Shown here piece by piece: positions 44,797 through 60,760 of a DNA stretch of 64,000 nt. Within the stretch, counting starts at the first letter, position 1, and each line of letters starts with the position of its first letter. The stretch covers positions 29,227,660-29,291,659 of the forward strand of contig NC_090173.1 of NCBI RefSeq assembly GCF_024679245.1, in the 5' to 3' direction. A model generated the notes under the pieces. It ran no database searches, had not been told where the DNA came from, and saw only the letters and a list, made by a program, of their open reading frames with translations. The position numbers and the translations under genes are program-made. The DNA is from Pseudorasbora parva (Eukaryota > Chordata > Actinopteri > Cypriniformes > Gobionidae).

Positions 44797-45700
44797 CCAA
44801 GGATAGATCATCCTTAAAAAAATGTTGTACCAAACCTGTATGACTTTTGTTCTTTGACTACAAAAGGACATTCTGAAGAATGTACTGCTTCAAAAAAAGA
44901 TGCAAAAGCATCATTAATGTATCATAAGAGTTCACATGCTATACCACATCTTTAGATGGGGCAGAAACCATATAGAATTTTACACAGTTAAAAACAAGGC
45001 GGTGAGGGATAGACATGTTGTTTTTACTACATCACAATTTTATGGAGTTTTTGTCTATTGAATTTTTGTTTTTAAAAGATGTTTTGTCAACTGAACAATT
45101 GCCAAGTTGTTAAACTACAGTAAAATCCATTTACATTATGGTCAAAAATTAAATATGGCACGACTGACCAAGGCCTTATAGTCTTGCGTTTTAGTCTTTA
45201 TTCACTGATTATCTCACCACGTCATGGAGTTGAAATCAAGCACCCGGATCAGTCTGATTCGTTAATTCATAATTTAGACCGTTTGTGTGAATCAAATGAT
45301 TCTTTTAAAAGATTCAACTTAAACGAACGATTTGTTTACACACTGTATTATCTTCTATTGAAATGTAATTCATTTGAGTAAAGAATGAACCAAAATTCAA
45401 GGCATTATTCGCTGACAGTCTCACAGTCATTAAGTTGAACTCAAGCCACTAAATCAAGACTTTTGAGTAAATCAAAAGATTCAACGCAAATCATGGTTTC
45501 ATTTATACATTTCTGCATCAGTACTTTTTATAATACTTTTTATGTAGTTTGAAAACCTGTTAATTGTAAAAAGAACAACCAGTACATTCTTCAGAACATC
45601 TCCTTTTGCATTCCACAGATGAATTAAAGTCATAAGGTTTGAAATGTCATAAATGGTGACCCAATTAAACATTTTTTTTGGTGAACTTGCAGCTTTAACA
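44797..45700. mobile_element. Worn long palindromic MITE
   Basis: The left arm has TTGTACCAAACCTGTATGAC and GGACATTCTGAAGAATGTAC; the right arm has GTACATTCTTCAGAACATCT and AAAGTCATAAGGTTTGAAAT. This is the inverted-arm plan of the TTAA palindromes, about 0.9 kb, with decayed ends. Limits approximate. Confidence 0.55.
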
Positions 45701-45882
45701 GGCAGGAACGGTGCATCATAAGAGCTCAGGTAGATCTGCGGATTTGCTCTGCGGTGGTTGAGCAGGAAAGCCGTGACTTTAGGAGCTTTGTGTCAGCTGA
45801 TCCTAGCACTGCACAAGCTCTGTAACACAAACCAAGAAAAGCACAGGTCACCGGGCAAACTGCAGGGGTGTACGAGTATGCA

Positions 45883-45906
45883 TGTGTGTGTGTGTGTGTG
45901 TGTGTG
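45883..45906. repeat. (TG)12 microsatellite
   Basis: Short perfect repeat, about 255 bases before the complementary (CA)n at 46161. Confidence 0.93.
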
Positions 45907-46159
45907 AGTGGCTTGGCCCTTGGCACGCTTTCCTGATGCAGAATGGGGGTGACAGACAGAGCTGACAGTCCAACCTTTGCACTGCGTAATAGACAGACAG
46001 GGAAGTGGGAACCGGGGAAGTCTGTCACAGGGGAATACAGACGTAAACATGGCCACTCTATCACCCACACTCGCCTCCCTGACAAAATATATTAGCAGTG
46101 GAGTTCTCAGTGCACACCTCTGCGCTTAAACTCGCTGATGATCTGCATACATTTACACA

Positions 46160-46160
<1 letters not shown>

Positions 46161-46242
<82 letters not shown>
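46161..46242. repeat. (CA)n microsatellite
   Basis: 82-base CA repeat with one CC interruption near 46211. Confidence 0.96.
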
Positions 46243-46244
<2 letters not shown>

Positions 46245-47494
46245 AGTGCACGCCAGCAAGTGTGCCGCCGTGGGACAGCATAGCATGCTCTAATTGCAGT
46301 TTTAATTGTTGTGGTGATTCTAGTGTGTCACTGATATATCTGATGAGTCTGACGTGACTTATTGACAGATCTCTAGAGCGTGCGCGGCGACCTGACAAAA
46401 ACGCATTGATTAATTACTAGCCATCCAAGACAATTAACTGGAACAGAATGCGAAAACAAGCGGCGAGCAACTTTTGCCATCCTACCCTCGTTTAAACCCT
46501 CTGAGGATACATCAAACAATTTCTTTCCCTCCGTTTCCAAGGCAACGCTAATATATTAGCTCACCAGTGTTACTGGAAAGCATTTCACTTGACAGTTTTA
46601 AAAATGATTTAAAAGCCGGCTTAGTATGTGAATCTCATCCACACTACAGTAAATCAGGCTGTGGACGAATCCCTCTCCAGCTGTCATAAAAAGATCGGGA
46701 GGGGAAGAGGCTCCTTTGCCTGTGGTCTTGCCGGAGAGGCTAGTTTGGGTGAAATATCTCTAGATTCCTGCTGTTCTCATCCATTGTTCACACTCTAAAA
46801 AAACCAAGCAGACACTTAGGCCATTTGTTTTCACAAGCCTGAGTCAGGGCTCGACATTAAGCCTGTTCATGTGCTTGTCCTTTGGACAAGTAAATCGGTC
46901 ATTCACTTGTCCGGGTAAAAAATTTGTTTGTCCGGAAGTTAGATTTTTTTGTTGTTGTAAATATAATTTATTGTGAAGCAATATTCACAATCAGCTATTT
47001 ATATTCTGCACATTTGTGATATTTTTTTTACCTGTGATGTTTTATAAAGGGCATTTTCCCCTAATCTTATTAATAGGCTTTGCTTTAGGTTTTATATTAA
47101 AGCTAGGCTATTCTTAAATTTGATCTATACATTAAATTAGAATAAGACACTATAGGGCTGTTACCAATCAAGTGAAATAATTTACACTGAAAAATTACAA
47201 CTGCATTTATAATGTTATGAGATTTGTATTTTTGAATAAACAAATAAGAAATGTTGAAAAGTATGTTTAAACATAAAACTAAACCTCTAGTAGGTGGCAG
47301 CAGGTGACCATCTTAATGAGTGAGTCATTGAGTCATTCATTCAAACGATTCATTCAAATGGCTATTTACTCCAAGAATGAGGCAGTCGTTTACGAATAGG
47401 TCATTGAATCTTTGATTCAACCGTTTCATTCAAAACGCTGAATCATTCAGCAACACACTGTTGCTGTGAGATGTGTTATCGTTCTGCTGTTTGG

Positions 47495-47868
47495 TAGTCT
47501 GACGTGGTCATACTCAATTCTAGTCAGAATATGAGTCTGAAATTGCTCCATTGGGCTGTGATTATGGGGCTTGTTTCAACCGAACCAGGAAAGAAATCAA
47601 TCGGATAGACCTTCAACCAATCCGAACAATGGAGCGAAGCATAACGTTAGTTGTCAAACGTCAACAGAACTCAACCGCACTGTGTTGCCAAGTCTGCGTT
47701 TTTTTCCACGGGTTGTTTTCCATGTTAGAACAAAATGAAACCAAGCCCCTTTGATGACGTGGATGATTACATTACTGTTTATCATCTGTCCATTATCGTC
47801 TAAAGCACGCCCTGATGATTTCATTGGTCCGAACAGTTTCTGTTCAGAATCTTACTGACTGCAAACTG
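47495..47868. mobile_element. TAGCC-type element, truncated, inverted copy
   Basis: It begins TAGTCTGACGTGGTCATACT and matches the right part of the 39261-40041 element in reverse orientation: CCGAACCAGGAAAG against CTTTCCTGGTTCGG, and GATGATTTCATTGGTCCGAA against its inverse. The other end is missing. The 67-codon plus frame (47551-47754) encodes CDYGACFNRTRKEINRIDLQ, parallel to the first copy. Confidence 0.75.
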
Positions 47869-47889
47869 ATGCATGGTAGAGTATATAAC

Positions 47890-48578
47890 TTAAAGGGTTA
47901 GTTCACCCAAAAATGAAATCTGTCAATAATGACTCACCCAATTGTCATCCCACACCTGTAAGACCTCCGTTCATCTTAGGAAAACAGTTTAAGATATTTT
48001 ATATTTAGTCCAACAGCGTATCTAAGTGTATGCACACAATACTGTCCATGTCCAAAAAGGGAATAAAACCATCATCAAAGTAGTCCATATGTGACATCAT
48101 TTGGTTCATTAGAATCTCTTGAAGCATCGAAAATACATTTCGGTCCAAAAATAACAAAAACTACGACTTTATTCAGCATTGTCTTCTCTTCCGTGTTTGT
48201 TTTCAAACCTCAAATAAAGATTCAAACGGTTATGAATCAGTGTATTGATTCATGATTTGGATCGCCAATTTCACATGATTTCAGCAGTTTTGTTGTTTGA
48301 CATGTGATCCTGATCATGAATCAATCCGCTGATTCATAACCGTTTGAATCTTTATTTGAGGTTTGAAAACAAACACGGAAGAGAAGACAATGCTGAATAA
48401 AGTCGTAGTTTTTGTTATTTTTGGACCAAAATGTATTTTCGATGCTTCAAGAGATTCTAATGAACTAACTGTTTCTAATATATAAAATATCTTAAACTGT
48501 GTTCAGAAGATGAACGGAGGTCTTACGGGTGAGTCATTAATGACATTAATTTCATTTTTGGGTGAACTAACCCTTTAA
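47890..48578. mobile_element. Palindromic MITE, TTAAAGGGTTAGTTCACCC
   Basis: Left end TTAAAGGGTTAGTTCACCC and right end GGGTGAACTAACCCTTTAA are perfect inverted repeats bounded by TTAA, 689 bp in all. The inner arms (TTCAAACGGTTATGAATCAG against its inverse) also pair. Closely related to 2663-3443. Confidence 0.88.
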
Positions 48579-51987
<3,409 letters not shown>

Positions 51988-52414
51988 TATAACTAACATT
52001 ATGACTGGACTGGTGAAGGTGAATAACGCTGATTGTCTCTTCATCATGACACCTGTTAGTGGGTGGGATATATTAGGCAGCAAACATTTTGTCCTCAAAG
52101 TTGATGTGTTAGAAGGAGAAAAAATTGGCAAGCAAAAGGATTTGAGCGAGTTTGACAAGGGCCAAATTGTTTTGGCTAGACTACTGGGTCAGAGAATCTC
52201 CAAAATTGCAGCTCTTTTGGGGTGTTCCCGGTCTGCAGTGGTCAGTATCTATCCAAAGTGATCCAAGGAAGGAACAGTGGGTAACGTTCATGGGCGACCA
52301 TGGGTCACTGATACACATGAGGAGCGAAGGCTGGCCCATGTGGTCGATCAAACAGACGAGCTACTGTAGCTCAATTTGCTCAAGAAGTTAATGCTAGTTC
52401 TGATAGAAAGGTGT
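51988..52414 (+). pseudogene. Truncated Tc1-like transposon and transposase
   Basis: It starts inside the left end (ACATTATGACTGGACTGG; intact relatives have a terminal repeat containing ACATTATGACC). It then runs into a transposase N-terminus, [20 protein letters not shown] and [14 protein letters not shown], the helix-turn-helix DNA-binding domain. A stop follows (CCAAAGTGA where Trp is expected) and the frame shifts. Sequence stops matching near 52414. The catalytic domain and right end are absent. Confidence 0.85.
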
Positions 52415-55228
52415 GGTACATCCCTAAAAAAATACAATAGAATATAAACAGTCACTGTGATTTTGCCACATAAGGCATGCCCTGGAACAACATTCCTGTC
52501 CGAAAATGTAGTCCTAATCTCATTCCTAACCCTAAACATAACTTATCCCTAAAATCAGAGGGAAATGATAGGTGAATAACACTAATGTGGAAGCACCCTG
52601 GCCTTAACCTGACATAACCTGTACACTTGTCCTTCAAGTCTGATTGACTGATTGGTATGATGTTCTAGGATCAACAAAGATGTTGATCCAGGAACATGTT
52701 GTACGCGTTCACCACATGTCAACACAGGAGGCAGGAAGGTGCAATTTACACAACACAATGAGTTTGATTTGTTGTGGCGTATGCATCCCCATCTCAAAAG
52801 TGGTTGTCTTTGCATCTTGGCAGGGGCCATTAGAGGCGCCGGCCTCTCAAACATCCTGCAGGACAGAGCCGCTGCGGCGGGGTGGGGAGAGCATGATGTA
52901 GAGAGCTAAGCGAAAGTATCTTCAGGACAAAGAGCAACCGCAGCGGGACAATGAGTGTGAACAATCCGAGCGTTTTATTCATCCTGCTGTTGTCCTGAGC
53001 TGGGGCTATCATGCATAAGCACGGCACCACAAACAAACTGCAGCATGGGCGCCTCCACCTCTCCTGATCGCCTCCACTGTTTTCAACCTGCAAATTCCTT
53101 TGGCTTGTTTTAAAGGGAGAAGCGTCCTATTCTGTCAATGTCACCGCGGATATCCCTATATACAATGCAATTGAAGATAAGCCTAATCTTGCACACCCAC
53201 ACGGCATCTTCATTTTTTCCCGTATCAAAGCCGACAGTATGTACAAACCAGAGGATTAGCCACAGACTTCTATCCTTTGGAATAAACTCAAGCACAATAC
53301 GTGCAAAGTAAACCTAGCAAGGACAAAACACAAATATTGTTCCATGTACATTTAACAGATAAATAATTCAAACAATAAAAATAATATTGCGTATGTAGAA
53401 TATGACAACGTCCATTTTATATACGATTTTTTACCTAATAAAAAACAATTTAACAAAGGTAAATGAGCAAAAAAAAAGCCCTTTATGCACTACTAAATGC
53501 ATTTGTCGAAGGCTTCTTTCCATGTTATGCTTTTTCACTACAAAACCAAGGAGCAGACATGCTTCCTAATTTGAATAAGATTAGATATACAAGGTATTAG
53601 AAGATTTCTGTTGCATAAATACGGGGTTCATAAAATCTGCGCTGGTGCACGGTGTCATTTGTGTGTTTACAAACTGAAGTAAATGGATTATGGAGGCCTT
53701 CTTCAGAGATCTACAAACAACGCAACAATTTCATGTAGGAGAAATTACATGACTCTTTATGAGGTAATATCCTCCATGTCGTATATTAGAAAAGCTGCCT
53801 GTGTAGATTACAAAACAATATTCAAAGCAGGCGTGAAACTATTGTGCTTTAAGATTAAAACACAGATACCCTTTAAAAACAAAAGTTATAAATAAAAAAA
53901 TGATAGTATTCTGGATATGGCTTTTGTTAGCCAAAATGCAAATGTTAGATATACATTTATTACAGATATACATCATGTTATTCATGATAAACATCACATC
54001 AGCTAAAGGCCTTAATTCTGCTCTATTATTTTAATACTTGGCTTTACGGCCTGTAATTGTATGATTTGCATTTTTTCCCGCCCATTATAAATAATCCATG
54101 CAACACACGGCCTGCCTGCCAAGCTGGCATCACTTTCTATTTAATCTTGTGAAACAGTCGCTTTATCTCCTTGTTCAACCTGGGGTTTATCTTTTGTTGT
54201 GGCACCGTACTATTGATGTGAAAATGTTTACAAAGCAATATACTTGCCCCATTTAGCAAACGCGTGAGATCAAGGTATTAATATGATCATTTTATCACCC
54301 CCAGCATGCTTCACTCAGTCACTGACTTAATAACAGGCCCTGTTTTCTTTAATGGCTCCTTTGCCTAAGATGTGGCGTCTTGTTAACAATGCCGTAATAA
54401 GGAGGCAGCATTTAGATGTATCACCAGGAGAGCAGAGACCGGTTTTTGTTTTGTTTTGTGGTGCAGAACTATCGACCGTGGTATTCTCCTTCAACTCCCT
54501 GTGGGGTTGAGAGCGGAGCCCCCGTTACATCGGCATGTGCTCCATTATCATTTCAATACAAGTATGACACACCGGCGAGCGGAGGAATGCTACGTTGCTA
54601 TTTCCACTCCACAACCGATAGCAAACGGCATCTGCCTAGTGCGAGGTTTCCCCGACACCCTGCTCTCATCCCCCCACCCCCCTTTGCCCTGCCGCAAGCA
54701 AAACAGCAACACTAGCAAATAGCGTAATGTGCGCCGCGAGGCCCCGGCAGCACAGGACATTCTAAGACTATAACCAGTTACATAATCGCCGCAATAAACA
54801 CGTTCCGATTGTGCTCAACACACAGCACTTAACTCCCACTGACGATAACAGAGTACGCAGCAACCCTTCACCAGCTTCCAAGGGAAATAAAAGAGGGAGC
54901 GATCTAACACTATACTTCATTCTTACACTCAAGGGCCATGCATTTTCCAAACGATGAAACATATAATCACTGCGGCCCAGGGATATTTTACATTCGATGA
55001 ACATGGTGTTTGAACAGTCTGGATCTTTGTCAAGTCATGGGGAATAATCGGATACGCAAAATGGGTGCTTGTGTTGTTTCATGAATACAGACTTTATTAA
55101 ACATATTGATTTGAGAATGATATGATATTATGTGTAGTATAATTGTGTTCTTAAATGTGAAGCCACTGTATAGCAAAAAAAGAAAGGTTACACTTACAAT
55201 AAGTTTAACAACATTAGGTCATACATTA
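52415..55228. other. Intronic sequence with short palindrome
   Basis: 52659-52692 is a hairpin (GTTCTAGGATCAACA, loop AAGA, TGTTGATCCAGGAAC), probably a worn mobile-element end. 52790-53320 and 54000-54800 look unique, with CpG-containing parts. The overlapping frames at 54416-54722 have no domain. Confidence 0.4.
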
Positions 55229-55620
55229 TTAAAGGGATAGTTCACCCAAAAATAAACATTTTACATTTATCTACTTACCCCCACGGCATTCAAGATGTAG
55301 GTGTGTTTGTTTCTTCAGTAGAACACTAATGAAGATTTTTAACTCCAACCTTTGCTTGTATAATGCATGTCAATGGGGCGTATTTCTATGAGAGCCACTA
55401 TGAGACTAAAAAACACATACATGACATCCAAATCCATATTAAACCCTGCGGCTTGTGATGATACATTGATGTCATAAGACACAAAACAATCGGTCCAATG
55501 AATCTCATCCAGTATTCCCAATGCCATTACTTCCACCGGAGAAGGTCAAAACAAGAGAGCGATTATAGAAATATGTACATAGATGCCTCATCCGACCAAT
55601 CCGTGCAGGCACTAATGAGG

Positions 55621-55765
<145 letters not shown>

Positions 55766-56122
55766 TGACAGGTTTTGACCTTCTTTGGTGGAAGTAATGG
55801 CATTGGTTTGGAATATTAGATGAGATTTGTCTGCTATGAGTTAAAACAAAATAGCATAAATACTCTAGGGTTTCTTGTAGAAAAAAATCGTTTTGTGTCT
55901 TAAGATATCAATGTATCATCACAAACCGCAGGGTTTAATGGATTCATATGTCTATGTGTTTTGACTCTCATAGTGGCTCTCATAGAAAAACACCCCATTG
56001 ATATGCGTTATACGAGCAACAGTAGTGTTCTACTGAAGAAACAAACACACCTACATCTTGGATGCTGTGGGAATAAGCAGATAAATATCACATTTTCATT
56101 TTTGGGTGAACTATCCCTTTAA

Positions 56123-57026
56123 AACTGAAAGTTGCATCTGTTAATATTATTTAACAGACTTGAGCAAAAATGAACTAACAATAAATAGTTAGTTAATAAA
56201 GATGAATAAATGTAAAATGTAATGCTCGTTGTTAATGCAATGTAAACTAATGGGACCTTTTGTTAGCAAAAATCATATGGAAAAGTGTCAAAACGCAAGC
56301 ATGCACGCACACACGCACACACACACTTGATTATATATTCTCTTTACTAATTTCTGTCAAGAGGAGCTGCATTTGAAATGAGAGGACTGGCAGAAATCTG
56401 CATGATGTATTCAGCATCTAATGAGCGACGGGGTGAATTGTAGGCACAGGGCATATGCAGTGCCCTGCGAAATCCCCTCTCCTGCACACTATGATTATTC
56501 ACCCTCATGTAGCTTTGCACTTCCTCTATTCGGTCAAGCCCACAGGATTTACCAATCCAAAGCTCTGACGGCTCGAGAAAAAGAGGCCTGTCCTCCTCCA
56601 GAAGGGCTCCCTGCTTTGAGACGCCCTGGCTCCCCGCACTGCCAGGGCTCAGGCGCACCACAACTGAGGCGCATCCATCTGTGTGCCTTGTAGGTGCTGT
56701 GGAGATAACCAATTTTTCAAAGCACAACCAGAACTTGCATAATGCCTCATGCACCCACGTTATGACTCACTAAATTACATAAACAGAATGTGGGGTATTC
56801 TCTCTCTCTCTCTCTCTCCCTCTTCCTTGCTCGCTCACTCTTTTTGCTTTTTTCCTGCCATTGTTATTTCTTCCAAAATCATTTTCGACTGAACAAAGCT
56901 ACTGAAAACAATGTAATGAGGGTATAAAAAGACATGTCAGCTTATGTAGAGGATCATGTTTTCTTTAGGACAAATGGGGGGGAAGACAATGTACACCACA
57001 GTGTGGGAGATTTAACCACACACAAA

Positions 57027-57069
<43 letters not shown>

Positions 57070-57748
57070 GGGGGGGGGGGTCATTTTACTTCATTTTAAT
57101 CTGAAAATTAGCTCTCATTTACATCAGAATAAAGCAATAAAAAAGTTTTTTTTTAATTTTTTAAATGGCTTAAAAAGTTAAAATAAGAATGTGTAAAAAG
57201 AAAATCACATGGGCATTGAATGATTAAAATTAAAAATGCAATTCAATTTCATTCAATTAAAAATGCTTGCTAAACGTAAAAACTATTGGATATTTGTACA
57301 AATCTGTAATAAGTGACTTAAACTCCTCCCACAAATGCAAAACCAGCTAATTAAAATGGACATATGTTTAACATGGAATGATACACCGGAAGTTATGTTT
57401 TACCTACTTGGAACAAATATGTGATTCCTCATATTAAATAATTTTGTGCAAACATTTGAAAAGAAAATGTGAAATCAGATTTAATGTTTGAAGAAATATC
57501 ATTCAATGTCTATACATTAGCTAAATGTGTGGAAAATAGTTTTTATTTACATTTTAGTAGTAGGGTTAGGGTTAGAATAAGTTGATGCGTTGTTGCTAAG
57601 TTAGCAGACAGACAGATATTAAGCAGACAGTCTACTAATAGTCGATTGAAAGTTAGTTGGCATGTAGTTGCAAAGTTATAGTCAACAGAACTTTCAAAAG
57701 GGACCATTAAAACAATGCGTTACCAATATATTTTATATATATATATAA
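56123..57748. other. Intron, partly MITE debris
   Basis: 56124-56265 is probably the right part of a MITE split by the palindromic element. A short (TC)n run lies at about 56801-56820, and (GT)n with a G14 run at 57029-57080. 57100-57500 is AT-rich. The 135-codon minus frame at 56347-56754 has no recognised domain. Confidence 0.45.
57029..57080. repeat. (GT)19 followed by G14
   Basis: Perfect GT repeat (57029-57066) running directly into 14 G residues (57067-57080). Confidence 0.95.
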
Positions 57749-58796
57749 AACCCAAAAAACCCAAAATTCTCAATAAATCTCAAAAAATTTGCATATCATG
57801 AAAAGGTTCTCTAAACGAGCTATTAACCTAATCATCTGAATCAACTAATTAACTCTAAACACCTGCAAAAGATTCCTGAGGTTTTTAAAAACTCCCAGCC
57901 TGGTTCATTACTCATAACCGCAATCATGGGTAAGACTGCCGACCTGACTGCTGTCCAGAAGGCCATCATTGACACCCTCAAGCGAGAGTGTAAGACACAG
58001 AAAGAAATTTCAGAACGAATAGGCTGTTCCCAGATTGCTGTATCAAGGCACCTCAGTGGGAAGTCTGTGGAAAGGAAAAAGTGTGGCAAAAAACGCTGCA
58101 CAACGAGAAGAGGTGACCGGACCCTGAGGAAGATTGTGGAGAAGGACCGATTCCAGACCTTGGGGGACCTGCGGAAGCAGTGGACTGAGTCTGGAGTAGA
58201 AACATCCAGAGCCACCGTGCACAGGCGTGTGCAGGAAATGGGCTACAGGTGCCGCATTTCCCAGGTCAAGCCACTTTTGGGCTACAGAGAAGCAGCACTG
58301 GACTGTTGCTCAGTGGTCCAAAGTACTTTTTTCGGATGAAAGCAATTTTTGAATGTCATTCGGAAATCAAGGAGTCTGGAGGAAGACTGGGGAGGAGGTG
58401 ATGGTCTGGTCTGGTATTACTGTGCTCAATTGGCCTGCCAACTCTCCTGACCTGAACCCCATTGAGAATCTGTGGGATATTGTGAAGAGAAAGTTGAGAG
58501 ACGCAAGACCCAACACTCTGGATGAGCTTAAGGCCGCTATCGAAGCATCCTGGGCCTCCAGAACACCTCAGCAGTGCCACAGGCTGATCGCATCCATGCC
58601 ACGCCGCATTGAAGCAGTCATTTCTGCAAAAGGATTCCCGAACAAGTATTGAGTGCATAACTGAACATAATTATTTGAAGGTTGACTTTTTTTGTATTAA
58701 AACACTTTAATTTTATTGGTCGGATGAAATATGCTAATGTTTTGAGATATTTGGTTTTCATGAGCTGTATGCCAAAATCATCAGTACTAAAACAAT

Positions 58797-58799
<3 letters not shown>
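57749..58799 (+). mobile_element. Tc1-like transposon, internally deleted
   Basis: The outer sequence TCTCAAAAAATTTGCATAT near the left end is mirrored near the right by ATATGCTAATGTTTTGAGA, as expected for terminal inverted repeats. The element sits between AT-rich tracts, with (TA)n on its right. It is unrelated in sequence to the 19247 element. Exact ends are blurred by the flanking TA repeats. Confidence 0.8.
57926..58652 (+). pseudogene. Tc1-like transposase, deletion and frameshift
   Basis: The frame starts MGKTADLTAVQKAIIDTLKR, with helix-turn-helix DNA-binding (IGCSQIAVSRHLSGKSVERK) and RATVHRRVQEMGYR. It breaks near 58340 (FFG then stop) around the first catalytic Asp and resumes from 58353. 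After VMVWS the protein jumps to GITVLNWPANSPDLNPIENLW, so the stretch that normally carries the second catalytic Asp is missing. The C-terminus to GFPNKY is intact. Inactive. Confidence 0.88.
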
Positions 58800-58800
<1 letters not shown>

Positions 58801-58889
<89 letters not shown>

Positions 58890-58894
58890 TATAT
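58801..58894. repeat. (TA)n microsatellite
   Basis: About 94 bases of TA, right next to the Tc1-like element, whose target site is TA. Confidence 0.96.
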
Positions 58895-60440
58895 GATGGA
58901 TATAAATATTATTGATATATATATAAAAACTAGTGACTACACCCCTCCAACATTTTATGCATCACACAAACAGCCAATCAAATATAACCATGTCATCAGC
59001 ATTGAATTATATCTATTGACACTTTAACCTGCTTATACTGCACAAAAATACAATTCTTCACATTCAATCTAATTCACATTTCATTTCATTTGAATAAATA
59101 AGTGGAATCACAAAGTATACATTGGTGAAAATATAACTTCCAAAATATTCAATGTCTACACATGATTGTGTTTTGATTGGTTGGTTGACTGGACAATAGT
59201 TTGTATTAAAATGTGGGACATATGTTTGCTTATTTTACCTTGTAACTAAACGTTTACATTAAGCCACAAAATGTAAATAAAAACTAGTCACTGCACTCCA
59301 AACCCCTCCCACAAATATCGTCACACAAACAGCCAATAAAAACAGCACCATGTGGTCAGAATTTATTACGGTCCGAAAATCTAGTTTCAGAGCAAGCAGC
59401 TGCATTCTAAACTCCTCCTCCCACAAATTAGGCTATGTCCCACACTATCAACCAATCAAAAAACAGCCATGTGGTCGGCACCGAACGATGCGTCAGAAGT
59501 TACGTTTCAACCTTCTTCTGCAGTACAACAAACACATGAATCCACACGCTCAAAGCAAACAGATCTGTACTGCACACAAATTCACTATAGTGCCCCTCAT
59601 GTGCGAGTCAAGTCACGGCCCAAATGTGTCACATAAAGTGCGTTAAGTTCAATTGTTAGTTGTAATTGCTCTCGTAAGTACTTTCCAATGCAGATGTCAT
59701 TATAATCATTATCATTTTTGCAGCCTGAGAGAGTCATCAATATTCCAACAAAGGTTCAGAGAGGGAGAGCGAGTGTGTGCGAGGGAGAGAATATCAACAA
59801 AACAAACTATAATTCCCCACTATTTCAATTACCCATCATTAGCTCGCATTTCCGTCCCATTGCCATTCCCCTAGCAAAATCAAGGTCTCTCACACTCATC
59901 CCCATTAGCTGTAATAAAAGCATGCCTGGTGTTTAGCAACAAAAGCAACTCGCTGCTCTTAGCTGACTGATCACACTATGAGACCCAGGCGTTCTCTGAC
60001 ATTAACACACACACACATAAATGCGCGCATCCGTCCGCGTACCGGCGCTCAACTGGAGTCCTCGGCGAGAAATTCCCTTTCCTTTGTAGGTCAGACTTAG
60101 ACGCAGGCATACTCAGATTGAAAATTTCATTATAAAACCTGCCGTACACCCACCCCACTGCCTTAGCCCCGGGTCTCACGACACTATATTGATTTTAATA
60201 GATACCAACTCACCCCCTCGTGATGTGAGAGCTCTTGTGTGGAAGAATAGCTACCAGGCAGTGTTAACAGTGGCCGCACAGCTCCATGAAGCAACACTCA
60301 TGCACTCTCACACTGAATGGAAAAGGATAATTTCAAACAGCAAGGCAAGAAACAAAAAAGCCACGCGCATGGGGGAAGCACACAGACAGAACGAGGGAAG
60401 GGAAAGGAGAGAGAGAAAGAGACAGGGAGGGAAGAGAGAG

Positions 60441-60447
<7 letters not shown>
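58895..60447. other. Intronic sequence with imperfect direct repeats
   Basis: 58940-59500 contains the recurring phrase ACTCCTCCCACAAAT / CACACAAACAGCCAATAA / CCATGTGGTC, seen at about 58940-59000, 59290-59355 and 59410-59480. This suggests a degenerate tandem of roughly 100-350 bp spacing. No gene seen. Confidence 0.45.

Positions 60448-60479
<32 letters not shown>
60448..60479. repeat. (GA)n microsatellite
   Basis: 32-base GA repeat in a longer purine-rich stretch (60390-60480). Confidence 0.95.
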
Positions 60480-60482
<3 letters not shown>

Positions 60483-60559
60483 GAAATTAATAATCCCAGA
60501 GACAAGTCCCCTCTGTGTTATTCATCAGGCTGCTTTCTTGCAAGCTGCGGAGGAGCGGA

Positions 60560-60760
60560 GATATGCAGAGGGGAGGGGCCAGCGGCACACTCCATTGGTT
60601 CGCGCGCTTCATTCCTATACATCGCAGCCAATCCATTTTTTTTTCTTCATTTTTACCGTGCCGCCTCGCATTGGTGGTACAAATATACAGTAGCTGCCTT
60701 GCGATTTCACAAGAGGGAAGTGAGGATAGGATAAAAGACAAATGAGGAGCTAAAAGGGGG
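60560..60760. promoter_or_regulatory. Candidate promoter-like block
   Basis: Within about 110 bases there are three CCAAT boxes: the inverse at 60593-60598, forward at 60628-60632 and the inverse at 60670-60675. There is also a GC-box-like GGGAGGGGCC (60571-60580) and several CpGs (CGCGCGC). A first exon or TATA box could not be identified and the direction is unclear. It may be an internal rbfox1 promoter or just a CpG-rich enhancer. Frames across it have no domain. Confidence 0.3.

Larger units (their letters stand above)
45701..47494. other. Intron with two microsatellites
   Basis: Contains (GT)n at 45883-45906 and (CA)n at 46161-46242. 46380-46760 is unique and balanced. 46860-47280 is AT-rich. 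No gene seen. Confidence 0.45.
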
